Below the pieces are notes generated by a model. It saw nothing but the letters and a program-made list of their open reading frames with translations, had not been told where the DNA came from and did no database searches. The position numbers and the translations under genes were made by a program. Shown here one piece after another: positions 1 through 12,926 of a stretch of 64,000 nucleotides of DNA (positions are counted from its first letter, which is position 1; each line of letters opens with the position of its first letter). The stretch covers positions 248,001-312,000 of the forward strand of contig NZ_VSFF01000001.1 of NCBI RefSeq assembly GCF_008085905.1. Reading direction: 5' to 3'. Source of the DNA: Actinomadura syzygii. Its GTDB lineage: Bacteria; Actinomycetota; Actinomycetes; Streptosporangiales; Streptosporangiaceae.

Positions 1-3224
<3,224 letters not shown>

Positions 3225-3453
3225 GGCCGGTAACGGCACAGCTCAGGAGCCTTTTTCAGAATTTCAACAGGCCCCGTTCACAACCTTGAAAATACAGTGG
3301 CGAATGGATTCGTTGACAGAGTACCGGCCGCCACGGTGTTCTTTTTGGGACAGCCCATCCCCCTCATCCCCGGGCTGACAACCGGCGGCCGCACGGGACG
3401 AATCTCGGCCCGGCCCGTGCCCCCGCCGCCCCATCGGGGCCCCGCCCCCCGCC

Positions 3454-3538
3454 GGGCCACGGTGCCGGCCGCTCCGCCGGCGCCGTGGCCCTGACTTTCC
3501 GGTAACCACGCCGGGCGCCCGGTCCGGCGCCCGGCGTG
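3454..3538. terminator. Two consecutive strong hairpins in the M28-DUF2277 gap
   Basis: Positions 3454-3491 form a 16-bp stem with one G-U pair and a 6-base loop. Positions 3507-3538 form a perfect 13-bp stem (CACGCCGGGCGCC) with a 6-base loop. They probably terminate the M28 transcript. The rest of the 3225-3613 gap includes a locally AT-richer stretch around 3250-3350 with no gene I can support. Confidence 0.6.
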
Positions 3539-3613
3539 ACCCGGACCGGCGGGTCGCGGTCGGCGGGTTGCGGACCGGCGTGAAACGTCCGAGGCGCGGG
3601 TCACAATGGGAGC

Positions 3614-3835
3614 ATGTGCCGAAGTATCAAGACGCTCCGCCCGCCGTTCAGCGAGGACGTGACCGACGAGGACGTCCGGGCCGCCGCGCTCCAGTACGTC
3701 CGCAAGATCTCCGGATTCCGCGCGCCCGCCGCCCACAACGCCGAGGCGTTCGACCGGGCGGTCGAGGAGGTCGCGCGCAGCACCGCCGCCCTCCTCGACG
3801 CCCTGGAGATCCGCGGCGCCCGCCGCTCCGCCTAG
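3614..3835 (+). CDS. DUF2277 family small protein
   Basis: 73 residues beginning MCRSIKTLRPPF, the signature opening of the DUF2277 family, which is widespread in actinobacteria and has no established function. Composition is mostly helical and charged, with no signal or membrane segment. The start sits downstream of a modest purine-rich stretch (TGGGAGC). It is convergent with the asd gene, only 11 bases apart, so the two 3' ends share little space. Family assignment rests on the N-terminal motif and length. Confidence 0.85.
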   Translation: MCRSIKTLRPPFSEDVTDEDVRAAALQYVRKISGFRAPAAHNAEAFDRAVEEVARSTAALLDALEIRGARRSA

Positions 3836-3846
3836 GGCCTCAGCGG

Positions 3847-4947
<1,101 letters not shown>

Positions 4948-4980
4948 TCAATAACCCTACGCAGACGGTTCAAGCTTCCC

Positions 4981-6132
4981 TTAACGGAACGCGTCCAGCC
5001 CGGTGACGGCCTTGCCCAGGGTGAGCAGGTGGATCTCCTGCGTCCCCTCGTAGGTGAGGACGCTCTCCAGGTTGTTCATGTGCCTGATCACCGGGTATTC
5101 GAGCGTGATCCCGTTGGCGCCGAGGACCGTCCGGGCCTCGCGGGCGACGTCCAGCGCCGCGCGGACGTTCGCGAGCTTGCCGAACGACACCTGCTGCGGG
5201 GTGGCGCCGCCCTCGTCCTTGAGCCGCCCGATGTGGAGCGCGACGAGCCCGGCCTGCCCCAGGGCCACCTCCATCCACGCGAGCTTCTCCTGAGTGAGCT
5301 GGAACGCGCCGATGGGCTTCCCGAACTGCTCGCGGGTCTTGGCGTAGTCGACGGCCGCCTCATAGCAGGAGCGTCCCGCCCCGATGGCGCCCCAGACGAT
5401 CCCGTACCGCGCCTCGGTCAGGCAGCCGAGCGGCCCTTTCAGACCCTTCACGCCGGGCAGCATCGCGTCGGCGGGGACGCGCACGCCGTCCAGGACGAGC
5501 TCCGACGTGATCGACGCCCGCAGCGACATCTTCCGATGGACGTCCCCGGCGCTGAACCCCGGCGTCCCCTTGGGGACGAGGAACCCGCGGATCCCGTCGT
5601 CGGTCCGCGCCCACACGACCGCGACGTCCGCGAGCGACCCGTTCGTGATCCACATCTTGGCGCCGTCCAGGACCCAGTCGGAGCCGTCCCGGCGCGCCCG
5701 CGTGCGCATGTCACCGGGGTCGGAGCCGCGGTCGGGCTCGGTCAGCCCGAAGCAGCCGAGCGCCTCCCCCGCCGCCATTCTCGGCAGCCACTCGCCCTTC
5801 TGCTCCTCGGACCCGTACTTGTGGACGGCCGTCATCGCCAGCGACCCCTGCACGGACACGAAGCTGCGCAGCCCCGAGTCAGCCGCCTCCAACTCCCGGC
5901 ACGCGACCCCGTAGGCGACCGCGCCCGTCCCGGCGCAGCCGTAGCCGGTCAGACACATCCCGAGCAGCCCGAGTTTCCCCAGCTCAGGGGCCAGTTCCCG
6001 GACGGGGAACGTGCCCTCCTCGAACCACCCGGCCACCCGCGGCGCGACCGCCTCCGCCGCGAACGCCCGGACCGTGTCGCGGACGAGCCGCTCCTCGTCC
6101 GTGAGCCGGTCGTCGACGCGCAGCACGTCCAT
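4981..6132 (-). CDS. Acyl-CoA dehydrogenase, glutaryl-CoA dehydrogenase-like
   Basis: 383 residues. An FAD flavoenzyme of the acyl-CoA dehydrogenase fold. The closest subfamily I recognise is glutaryl-CoA dehydrogenase: SGLRSFVSVQGSL, GCFGLTEPDRGSDPG, KMWITNGSLADVAVVWAR, the REQFGKPIGAFQL block, and NLESVLTYEGTQEIH, whose Glu (YEGT) is the usual catalytic base. GCDH oxidises and decarboxylates glutaryl-CoA to crotonyl-CoA in lysine and tryptophan breakdown. The ATG at 6132 gives the standard N-terminus. It lies 114 bases upstream of asd on the same strand and is divergent from the PspC gene. The general family is sure; the exact substrate is inferred from motif similarity. Confidence 0.88.
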   Translation of the reverse strand: MDVLRVDDRLTDEERLVRDTVRAFAAEAVAPRVAGWFEEGTFPVRELAPELGKLGLLGMCLTGYGCAGTGAVAYGVACRELEAADSGLRSFVSVQGSLAMTAVHKYGSEEQKGEWLPRMAAGEALGCFGLTEPDRGSDPGDMRTRARRDGSDWVLDGAKMWITNGSLADVAVVWARTDDGIRGFLVPKGTPGFSAGDVHRKMSLRASITSELVLDGVRVPADAMLPGVKGLKGPLGCLTEARYGIVWGAIGAGRSCYEAAVDYAKTREQFGKPIGAFQLTQEKLAWMEVALGQAGLVALHIGRLKDEGGATPQQVSFGKLANVRAALDVAREARTVLGANGITLEYPVIRHMNNLESVLTYEGTQEIHLLTLGKAVTGLDAFR

Positions 6133-6261
6133 GGGGGCCTCCTCCGGTGGGCTCCCCCGAGCGTACGTCGGGGCCGTCCCTGACCCGGCAGAGACCCTCT
6201 CAGGGACGAATCAGGGCGAATCCGGATGTCACACTCCCCCGAGGCTGGGCATCATCGAGGC

Positions 6262-6582
6262 ATGGACATGAACAAGGACACCACTTCGGACAGGAAGCTC
6301 CGCCGCACCCGCGAGGGCCGCATGATCGCGGGCGTCTGCTCCGGCGCCGCCGAGTTCCTCGGCGTGGACGCCAACATCATCCGGCTCGGCCTCGGCGTCT
6401 TCACCCTCTTCGGCGGCGCCGGCGTCGCCCTCTACGCGATCGCCTGGATCCTGATCCCCGAGGAGGGCAAGCCGACGTCGATCGCCGAGGACCTCTTCAA
6501 GAAGGCCGGCGACTCCCCGAAGGTCCAGGACGCCATGCAGAAGACCAAGGACGCCGTGAACAAGAACCGCACGCACGTCTGA
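6262..6582 (+). CDS. PspC-domain membrane protein
   Basis: 106 residues, starting at MDMNKDTT with a GAGG site just upstream (an ATG at 6268 is an alternative). The PspC motif is complete: KLRRTREGRMIAGVCSGAAEFLGVD followed by one long hydrophobic stretch IIRLGLGVFTLFGGAGVALYAIAWILIPEE. PspC proteins are small inner-membrane components of phage-shock or envelope-stress responses. The C-terminal 35 residues are a charged helix. It stands alone, divergent from the acyl-CoA dehydrogenase and convergent with an MFS gene 12 bases away. Confidence 0.9.
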   Translation: MDMNKDTTSDRKLRRTREGRMIAGVCSGAAEFLGVDANIIRLGLGVFTLFGGAGVALYAIAWILIPEEGKPTSIAEDLFKKAGDSPKVQDAMQKTKDAVNKNRTHV

Positions 6583-6594
6583 CCGGCGGATGGC

Positions 6595-7944
6595 TCAGGG
6601 AGCCGGCGCCGACCCGCTGACGCCCGACAGCTCGTCGCCGCCCGATGGGGGCGCGGCGACGACGAGGGGGTCGGTGCGGTCGCGGGCCCCGGCCGCGACG
6701 GCGCCGCGGTGCTGGTTCCAGACCAGGGTCAGCATGGCGGCGGCCGAGAGGCCGAGGACGCCCGCGAGGGCCACCACCGTCTCCGGGCCGAGCAGTTGGG
6801 CCGCGGCGCCGCCGACGAGGATGCCGAGGCCCTGGCCCGCGAGGATGCCGGACTGGGCGAGGCCGAACGCGCGGCCCCGTCCGGACGCCGGCACCGCGGC
6901 CACGAACGCGGCGTTCGCCGCGAGCTGGTAGGCGCTGCCGACGCCGGACAGCGCCCACAGCACCACCACGCCCCACAGCGGCGGGTGCGCGCCCGCGCCG
7001 ACCAGCGGCAGGCAGGCGAGCATCGACATCCACCCCATCGCGTGCAGCCGGTTCGCCGGACGGACGAACCGGCTGAACAGGAACGCCCCGATGACCATCC
7101 CCGTCGGCATCGCCGACAGCAGCAGGCCCACCGTGACCGCGCGGTCGTCGCTGTCCTCGAACGTCGCCGCGTACGGCGCGGCGAGCCCCTCAGGGACGAC
7201 GTAGAACGCGCACAGCCACGCGAACAGCACCAGCGACCGCAGCACGGGGTCGCCGAAGACCAGGCGGACGCCGTCGCGCGTCCCGCGCCACAGCCGGAGC
7301 GCCTCCCGCTCCCGCCGGACGGACGGGGCCCGCCGCCGCAGCCCGCCGACCAGGATGAGCGCGGACGCGCCGAAGGTCAGCGCGTCCAGGCCGAGGGCGC
7401 CGTGGGTGCCGACGGCGGCCACGACCGCGCCGCCCGCGAGGAAGCCGAGCATCTGCGTGCCCTGGTGGGTGATGTTGTTGATCGCCGTGCCCGCGACGTA
7501 CCGGTCGCCCTCCAGGACGTCCGGCAGGACGGCGGCGCGGGCGGCGGTGAACGGCGTGCCCAGCAGGACCGTCACGAACACGAGGGCGGACAGCACGCCC
7601 ACCGGCATCGCCACGAGCGCCATGAAGGCGACCAGCCCGGCCCGCAGCACGTCGCACACGATCATCACGGTGCGCCGCGGGAACAGGTCGGCGAGCCCGG
7701 ACAGCACCGGTCCGCCGACGATCGGGGGCAGGTAGGTGAGCGCGTACACTACGGCCGTGAGCAGCGCGGACTTCGTGTGGTCGTACACCAGAACGGCCAG
7801 CGCGACCTGCGCGAGCTGGTCGCCGACGAACGACAGCGCCTGCGCCAGCCAGAGGGCACGGAACTCGCCCACCGCGAAGACCTCGCGGTAGGTCGCCTGC
7901 TCCTCCGGCGGACGACGATGCCGACCGGTCTGCCTTTCCGCCAC
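6595..7944 (-). CDS. MFS transporter, MFS_3/enterobactin-exporter-like type
   Basis: 449 residues with about 12 hydrophobic segments. It opens with a cytosolic, basic N-terminus and then FRALWLAQALSFVGDQLAQVALAVLVYD, the characteristic first helix of the MFS_3/EntS-like group of proton-driven exporters. The loop between helices 2 and 3 carries LADLFPRRTVMI, a variant of the MFS motif A. Helices 6 and 7 are separated by a basic cytosolic loop (residues about 205-225). Substrate cannot be read from sequence. No regulator is adjacent. The ATG at 7944 gives the usual start. Confidence 0.88.
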   Translation of the reverse strand: MAERQTGRHRRPPEEQATYREVFAVGEFRALWLAQALSFVGDQLAQVALAVLVYDHTKSALLTAVVYALTYLPPIVGGPVLSGLADLFPRRTVMIVCDVLRAGLVAFMALVAMPVGVLSALVFVTVLLGTPFTAARAAVLPDVLEGDRYVAGTAINNITHQGTQMLGFLAGGAVVAAVGTHGALGLDALTFGASALILVGGLRRRAPSVRREREALRLWRGTRDGVRLVFGDPVLRSLVLFAWLCAFYVVPEGLAAPYAATFEDSDDRAVTVGLLLSAMPTGMVIGAFLFSRFVRPANRLHAMGWMSMLACLPLVGAGAHPPLWGVVVLWALSGVGSAYQLAANAAFVAAVPASGRGRAFGLAQSGILAGQGLGILVGGAAAQLLGPETVVALAGVLGLSAAAMLTLVWNQHRGAVAAGARDRTDPLVVAAPPSGGDELSGVSGSAPAP

Positions 7945-8090
7945 GCATGCTCCAGTTCCGCCGCCCCGCCTTCGGGCGACGTCCCTATTAACTCACGCTG
8001 CGTGGCAGTTATGTGACCTACAGTGCGCAAATCATGGCCTGGCATGACCTGTTTTCATCCGCCGGGGCAGCCCAGGCCGGACGAAAGGGA

Positions 8091-8432
8091 TCAATATCCG
8101 AGGTCATGGAGCCGCCGATCGTCGATGCCGAAATGATGGGCGATCTCGTGGACGACCGTGATGCGGACCTCTTCCACCACGTCGTCCGGGGTGTCGCAAA
8201 TTCGGAGAATCTCATTGCGGTAGATGGAAATGTGATCGGGCAGGACGCCGCCGTACCAGTCTCCGCGTTCGGTAAGGGGTACCCCTTGGTACAGGCCGAG
8301 CAGCCCCCGCTCGGGCGCGTCGTCCTCGACGACGATGACGACGTTGCGCATGTGCGCGGTCAGCTCGGACGGGATGCTGTCGAGGGCCTCCGAGACCAGG
8401 TCCTCGAACTCGTCGCGCGACAACTCCATCAC
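8091..8432 (-). CDS. Metallopeptidase family protein (zincin-like, DUF1025/MMP1-type)
   Basis: 113 residues. The C-terminal motif VVHEIAHHFGIDDRRLHDLGY contains HExxHxxGxxD, the zinc site of the small minimal-zincin family (formerly DUF1025). Members are cytosolic and their substrates are not established. The protein starts MMELSRDEFEDLV, so either of two adjacent codons could be the first; the difference is one residue. It is divergent from the metallophosphoesterase gene, with only 32 bases between start codons, so the two must share a compact control region. Confidence 0.9.
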   Translation of the reverse strand: MMELSRDEFEDLVSEALDSIPSELTAHMRNVVIVVEDDAPERGLLGLYQGVPLTERGDWYGGVLPDHISIYRNEILRICDTPDDVVEEVRITVVHEIAHHFGIDDRRLHDLGY

Positions 8433-8464
8433 ACCGCCAATTCTGCTCGACAGAAGGGACAGAC

Positions 8465-10174
8465 GTGCCGAAGGCCCCCGCCGCGCTGACCACCGCCCTC
8501 GCGACCCCCCGTCGCGGCGCCGCCCGAGCCTGGCGCCGCCTGCGCGGGCTCACCGCCCCCGGAGCGGCCCGCGTCCGCGCCGTCGGCGCCCCGGTGGCAC
8601 GGCGCGTCCGGCCCGTCGTCACGGGCCGCTGGGCCCGCCTCCTCCTGGTCGTCGCCGTCGGGCTGGCGGGCGGCTACGTCGGCCTCCTCCTCGGCGGACG
8701 CTCCGTCACCCCGGTCGGGCCCACCGACGTCCAGCTCAGCCTCCACCCGTCCCTGCACGGCGGGACGACCCTCGACCTGCCCCCGCTCGGCTCCCTCCGC
8801 CTCGACACCCACTGGGGCCCCGTGTCGCTGGAGGCGAGCCTGACCGACGTCCGTCCCGACCAGGCGCAGAAACTGATCGAGAACGGCTCCGAGGTCGACC
8901 GGCTCACCGACGAGATCGCGGTCCAGCTCCGGGAGGGCCTGACCGACCTGCTGATCCGTGCCGCGCTGTTCGCGCTGCTCTCCGGGTTCGTCGCCGCCCT
9001 CCTGCTGTTCCGCTCCTGGCGGCGCGCCCTGGTCGGCCTCGGCTCCGCCGCCCTCGGGCTCGTCGCCGTCACCCTCCTGACCTGGACGACCTTCAACCCG
9101 CAGTCCGTCGCCGAGCCCCGCTACACCGGCCTGCTCGGCAACGCCCCGCAGATCTTCGGAGACACCCGCAACGTCTACGAGCGCTTCTCCGCCTACCGCG
9201 CCCAGCTCGCCCACCTCGTGGGGAACGTCTCCCAGCTGTACGCGGCCGCGTCCACCCTCCCGACCTACGAGCCGGACCCGTCGACCATCCGCGTGCTGTC
9301 CGTCTCCGACATCCACCTCAACCCGGCCGCGTGGAACGTCATGAAGTCGGTCACCACCCAGTTCAAAATCGACCTCATCGTCGACAGCGGCGACCTCATG
9401 GACCACGGCAGCAAGGCCGAAGACCGCTTCGCGAGCGAAATCTCCAACCTGAAGGTCCCCTACGTCTACGTCCGCGGGAACCACGACTCCAAGTCCTCCC
9501 AGCGGGCCGTCGCCAAGAACAAGAACGCCGTCGTCCTGGACGACGCCACCCGCGACGTCAAGGGCCTCCGCGTCTTCGGCATCGGCGACCCCCGCTTCAC
9601 CCCCGACAAGAGCACCCGCGACGACTTCGTCGGCGCCGACCAGATGCGCGCCCAGGGCCTCGTCGTCGCCGACCGCCTCCGCGCCTCCGGCACCACCCCG
9701 GACCTGGTCGTCGTCCACGACCCGTCCGAGGGCGAGTCCTTCTCCGGCATGACGCCCCTGATCGTCTCCGGCCACGCCCACGCCCGCTCCACCAAGCTGC
9801 TCCCCACCGGCACCCGCCTCTTCGTCCAGGGCTCCACCGGCGGCGCCGGCCTCCGCGGCCTCGAACACGAGGAACCGACCCCGATCGAGCTCTCCGTCCT
9901 CTACTTCAGCCGCGCCACCCACCGCCTCCAGGGCTGGGACGACCTCCGCCTCGGCGGCCTCGGCCTCACCTCCGCCCAGATCGAACGCCACCTCGAACCG
10001 AACCCGGACCGCGCCATCAAGCCGTCCCCGCCGGCCCCGTCCCCGCCCGCGTCGCCGACCTCGCCGTTCCCGTCCCAGTTCCCGTCCGACTGGCCGTCGC
10101 GGACCCCCTCGACACCCACGTCGTCGCCCCGCACGTCCCCCACGTCGTCCCCCCGCACCACCCAACCCGGGTAA
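8465..10174 (+). CDS. Membrane-anchored metallophosphoesterase
   Basis: 569 residues from a GTG start with a GAAGGGA ribosome site. The N-terminus is Arg-rich, followed by a membrane segment (about 57-78) and two more near 160-212. The phosphoesterase domain begins near residue 278, with the five blocks in order: VSDIHLN, SGDLMD, RGNHD, VVVHDP and SGHAHA. These supply the two-metal centre. The last 60 residues are a Pro/Ser/Thr tail (repeated PSxP, TPTSSP) without apparent fold. The catalytic domain probably faces outward after the third helix, but topology is inferred. Substrate unknown. tRNA-Glu lies just downstream on the same strand. Confidence 0.9.
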   Translation: MPKAPAALTTALATPRRGAARAWRRLRGLTAPGAARVRAVGAPVARRVRPVVTGRWARLLLVVAVGLAGGYVGLLLGGRSVTPVGPTDVQLSLHPSLHGGTTLDLPPLGSLRLDTHWGPVSLEASLTDVRPDQAQKLIENGSEVDRLTDEIAVQLREGLTDLLIRAALFALLSGFVAALLLFRSWRRALVGLGSAALGLVAVTLLTWTTFNPQSVAEPRYTGLLGNAPQIFGDTRNVYERFSAYRAQLAHLVGNVSQLYAAASTLPTYEPDPSTIRVLSVSDIHLNPAAWNVMKSVTTQFKIDLIVDSGDLMDHGSKAEDRFASEISNLKVPYVYVRGNHDSKSSQRAVAKNKNAVVLDDATRDVKGLRVFGIGDPRFTPDKSTRDDFVGADQMRAQGLVVADRLRASGTTPDLVVVHDPSEGESFSGMTPLIVSGHAHARSTKLLPTGTRLFVQGSTGGAGLRGLEHEEPTPIELSVLYFSRATHRLQGWDDLRLGGLGLTSAQIERHLEPNPDRAIKPSPPAPSPPASPTSPFPSQFPSDWPSRTPSTPTSSPRTSPTSSPRTTQPG

Positions 10175-10178
10175 CCGT

Positions 10179-10209
10179 TTGCACGCCGCCCCGCCCCGTC
10201 CTCTACACT
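10179..10209 (+). promoter_or_regulatory. Likely promoter of tRNA-Glu
   Basis: TTGCAC (10179-10184) and TACACT (10204-10209) resemble -35 and -10 elements of a housekeeping sigma factor, with 19 bases between them or 17 if the -10 is read as TCTACA. The -10 ends 38 bases before the mature tRNA. Spacing is slightly long, so this is a tentative call. Confidence 0.4.
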
Positions 10210-10247
10210 TGGCCAGGTCGAGTGGCGGCCGTCCCCGCCACCACCGG

Positions 10248-10320
10248 GCCCCCTTCGTCTAGCGGCCTAGGACGCCGCCCTTTCAAGGCGGTAGCGCCGG
10301 TTCGAATCCGGTAGGGGGTA
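10248..10320 (+). tRNA. tRNA-Glu (anticodon UUC)
   Basis: The cloverleaf can be folded by eye. The acceptor stem is GCCCCCT with AGGGGGT; the anticodon stem CCGCC/GGCGG carries loop CTTTCAA, giving anticodon UUC; the T stem GCCGG/CCGGT carries TTCGAAT. The first acceptor pair is G-U, as in other actinobacterial tRNA-Glu genes. The discriminator is A and a CCA (10321-10323) is encoded. Such genes are also known integration targets, but I see no second copy of the 3' end in the window. Confidence 0.97.
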
Positions 10321-10575
10321 CCACCCAGTCCGGCGCGTGGCTTTGCTGCCCCGGCCCCGGTCGCCGCACGCACCGCGTCCCGCTGCATTATCGATCGCTC
10401 CGAATGGAAGCTGATCCAGCAGTTCGGAGCACATCCTCCGCCGGGACCGATCCAGTCCTGCCGATCGGCTGACTTGGTCCCTCTGGTGAACACGTCGAGT
10501 GGGATCGGGTTGCGTGATTCACCTATCAGCTGGGCTGTTCGCCATTAGCCCGGGTCTGGTCTCCTGCACATACGC

Positions 10576-11310
10576 CTAGTCGTAGGTAGCATCGGGCCAG
10601 TGCCCCTTGGGGAAGGTACTGGAATCGGATGCCTCGCCCTTGAGAGAGACCATCCAGGCACCCTGGGCGCCAAGCGCGGCGGTCAACGTCCCGACTGCGC
10701 CCCAGATCATGGCGGCCGTCACGCCCGCATCCGTGAACGCCCCCACAACGCCCGCCCACGACAAAATCCCGGAGCACAGGGCGGCTATGGCCGCCGTCTC
10801 GCAGCTGATGAACTGATAAACGATGATGGCCAGCGCGACGTAGAACGCCAATCCGGCGGTGGCGCAGGTCGTCAGCGCCAATGACATCTGCATGGAAATG
10901 CTGCCGACGCGCCCGGCGGCTTTCCCCTGCAAAGGGATCACCTTGAGGTAGTCGGCGTTCGCGTCGCCCTCCCATCTTCGACTGATATCCAGGACCGCGG
11001 GATCGGTCGCGCCCTGAACGCCGGTGGCACCGCCGCGAACGCCAGTCCAGTCCCAGGCGTACTTGAAGAACATTATCGGAGCCAACACGCCCTTGAGCAG
11101 GTCGAGGACCCGGTCCTTGAACCAGACACACAGATCCCACAACTTTTCACCTATCCAGGCGAGTGAATCCTTTAGCCAGCCAGGAACATACCAATGACTC
11201 TGCGCCTTCTCGACCGCGCCGGGAATCTCTCCCATCTTGTTGGTGATGGTCGTCATCCCGACATTGATCTTGTCAGTCGCCGCCTGGTACTGCGCAATCG
11301 AGAATCCCAT
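10576..11310 (-). CDS. T7SS-locus membrane protein with N-terminal helical domain
   Basis: 244 residues; the ATG at 11310 follows a clear CAGGAG site. The first 40 residues are an amphipathic helix region of the type seen in T7SS substrate proteins. A tryptophan-rich middle follows (WYVPGWLKDSLAWIGEKLWDLCVWFKDRVLDLL). Two strongly hydrophobic stretches lie near residues 145-185 and 190-215. I do not recognise a named family. It is the last gene of the minus-strand T7SS substrate run, 18 bases after an EspC-like gene, which suggests joint expression and a role as a substrate or membrane-active partner. Function is inferred only from position. Confidence 0.7.
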   Translation of the reverse strand: MGFSIAQYQAATDKINVGMTTITNKMGEIPGAVEKAQSHWYVPGWLKDSLAWIGEKLWDLCVWFKDRVLDLLKGVLAPIMFFKYAWDWTGVRGGATGVQGATDPAVLDISRRWEGDANADYLKVIPLQGKAAGRVGSISMQMSLALTTCATAGLAFYVALAIIVYQFISCETAAIAALCSGILSWAGVVGAFTDAGVTAAMIWGAVGTLTAALGAQGAWMVSLKGEASDSSTFPKGHWPDATYD

Positions 11311-11328
11311 TCCAGACTCCTGCTTGGA

Positions 11329-11631
11329 CTAGAAGATCTGCTTGAATAAGGCCGCGCCCTCAGCCTCGGTTTTGTCGTAGTTGCCGGCCACTTTGCGCAG
11401 CGCGTTGGCGATCTCCTTCATACGCGCTTCGCCTTCGCGACACCGGGCGACCACTTCGCCGGTGGTAGTCCCGTAGGCGGTCACGAAAGCCTGGAAGACG
11501 CCAGCCTCAATGCGGTTGAGATGCAGCCCATCCGCCTTGTTCCCGGCGTCGGCGATGGCTTCGGCCTGGGCGTCCCAGACGCCGGCCTCACTCCGCAGGG
11601 TTTGGGTCAGAACCTTGAGAATCGGGCTCAA
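11329..11631 (-). CDS. EspC/WXG100-like T7SS substrate
   Basis: 100 residues, starting at a TTG (11631) preceded by AAGGGAAG. It is an all-helical protein of WXG100 size. The sequence ADGLHLNRIEAGVFQAFVTAYGTTTGEVV resembles the ESX-1 EspC-type family rather than classic EsxA. Near the C-terminus is NYDKTE, a YxxxE match to the general T7SS export signal YxxxD/E. It lies 18 bases after the YbaB-like gene and 18 bases before the next protein, a typical cargo-pair arrangement. Family similarity is by pattern only; the export signal strengthens the call. Confidence 0.75.
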   Translation of the reverse strand: MSPILKVLTQTLRSEAGVWDAQAEAIADAGNKADGLHLNRIEAGVFQAFVTAYGTTTGEVVARCREGEARMKEIANALRKVAGNYDKTEAEGAALFKQIF

Positions 11632-11649
11632 CGGTCGCTTCCCTTCGAG

Positions 11650-12408
11650 TCATTCCGACAGACGAGATGCATCGTTCAGCAGGGCCAGCGTCTCGTCGAA
11701 CAGGTCCTTCATCGCGGTTCGGGACCCGGGGGCCGGATCCTGAGCGGCGCGTTTGAGATCGGCCTTGGCCGCGGCGAGCGCGTTCTCGAACGCGGCGGTG
11801 AGCGTGTCACCCGACCGGCCGGCCAGCCAGGACTCCTCGGCGGTGACGGACTCCAGGCCGGTGGGATTGACTGTGACGGTCAGCCGACCGGAGGTGCCCG
11901 AGCCGGTGACAATTCCGGTGGCCATATCCGCGGACCGCGCCTCCCGGTCGTCGAGGGTGTCGAACGCCCTGATCATGTCCTCGGCAATCTGGTCCACGGG
12001 GCGGGGAGGCGGCCTGTTCGGGTCGCGGCGGAAAGCCGGGGGTAGACCACCCGTCTCCGGCTCGGGAGCGGATTTGCCGTCCAAGCCCGCCTGAACTCTG
12101 TCCATCCGGTCCTGCCACCCGTCCTGCTGCAGCGACCTTGTCCATGCGCCGAGCCGTTCGGCCATCGCAGCCTCGCAGGCCTCGATCACCGCGGATCGGA
12201 GGTTTTGCGGACTCGTCCTCTGCCGCCAGTCCATCGCGACCCGGATGGAGGCCGGGATCCCGTCCGGCCCGAGCACCACGTGCACTACCTCGGCGGAGTC
12301 GGTCCCTTCACTGCGCGGCGGCGCCTTGGACTGCGCCTCGCCGACCAGCGTCCGCATGTGCTCCGCGTAACGATGGAAGCGCGCTAACTCGCGATTGAGA
12401 TCGTCCAT
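11650..12408 (-). CDS. YbaB/EbfC-like protein of the T7SS locus
   Basis: 252 residues from the ATG at 12408, which has an AAAGGGA site; a longer reading frame upstream lacks one. Residues 1-95 read as an alpha helix, then beta strands with VHVVLGPDGIPASIRVAMDWRQ, then a second helix, which is the YbaB/EbfC fold. A second similar block (GRLTVTVNPTGLESVTAEESWL) lies near residue 165, so the protein may carry two YbaB-like units joined by a Pro-rich linker. YbaB proteins are nucleoid-associated dimers. In actinomycetes, related genes recur inside ESX loci, where the role is unclear. It heads the EspC-like gene pair. Confidence 0.75.
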   Translation of the reverse strand: MDDLNRELARFHRYAEHMRTLVGEAQSKAPPRSEGTDSAEVVHVVLGPDGIPASIRVAMDWRQRTSPQNLRSAVIEACEAAMAERLGAWTRSLQQDGWQDRMDRVQAGLDGKSAPEPETGGLPPAFRRDPNRPPPRPVDQIAEDMIRAFDTLDDREARSADMATGIVTGSGTSGRLTVTVNPTGLESVTAEESWLAGRSGDTLTAAFENALAAAKADLKRAAQDPAPGSRTAMKDLFDETLALLNDASRLSE

Positions 12409-12554
12409 CGGGTCCCTTTCCCACCTGCGAGCCCGTCTCCCGTGGCACACCCCGGGCCTGCTGACCTACTGATTCATTAGAAGAGGGTAACGAAATCACG
12501 GTCGACCGGAGGTTTAATGTCGATTCCTTGGTTGATGGACACCATCGATGGTCC

Positions 12555-12800
12555 GTTGGATCAAGGTGGCATGCAAAGGAGGTGAAGGCGCAATGCATCA
12601 GGGTCTTTTGGCGGCGGATTCGCGATCGGGCAGCGGACCCGGAAGTCGGTCCAGCCGAGTTCATCCTTGATCTGCTTGTAGGACTGTTCGACCCAGTTGT
12701 GCAGCCCGTAGATGCGGACGGGTTCAGGCACGTTGGCGGCGGAGCACGGGCTGTCGCCGTCGGCGGTGAGCCCCGGCCTGCCGGGCCATGATCGAGCGGC
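12555..12800 (-). pseudogene. Remnant of an IS701/IS4-type DDE transposase C-terminus
   Basis: Translated on the minus strand, one frame reads VRIYGLHNWVEQSYKQIKDE and continues LGWTDFRVR, the conserved C-terminal block of IS701-family transposases. The family sequence then continues in another frame as RSRIRRQKTLMHCAFTSFAC, so a frameshift lies near 12630. No start, no DDE catalytic core and no terminal inverted repeats are present. The surrounding 12409-12926 gap holds no other gene. The fragment sits between the YbaB-like gene and an opposite-strand membrane gene. Confidence 0.75.
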
Positions 12801-12926
12801 GTGTCGGGGTGGGAGATGACCACCATCACCAGCGCTTATCCGCGAACATCCTCGATCTAACGGATCACTGCCATTCGACTCAATGATCCGGTCTCGTGCA
12901 CGCCGGTGCGGATAGCCTCTGCTGGT

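Noticed and set aside
7985-8020. TAACT/AGTTA palindrome in front of the MFS gene
   Set aside because: Only a 5-bp match with a long, unpaired spacer; likely by chance.
8429-10165. Antisense frame of 578 codons across the metallophosphoesterase
   Set aside because: The sense frame has all five phosphoesterase motifs; the antisense has only low-complexity Gly/Val/Asp patterns.
10248-10575. tRNA-Glu as an integration site for the T7SS region
   Set aside because: No second copy of the tRNA 3' end was found in the window, and no integrase gene is present beside it.
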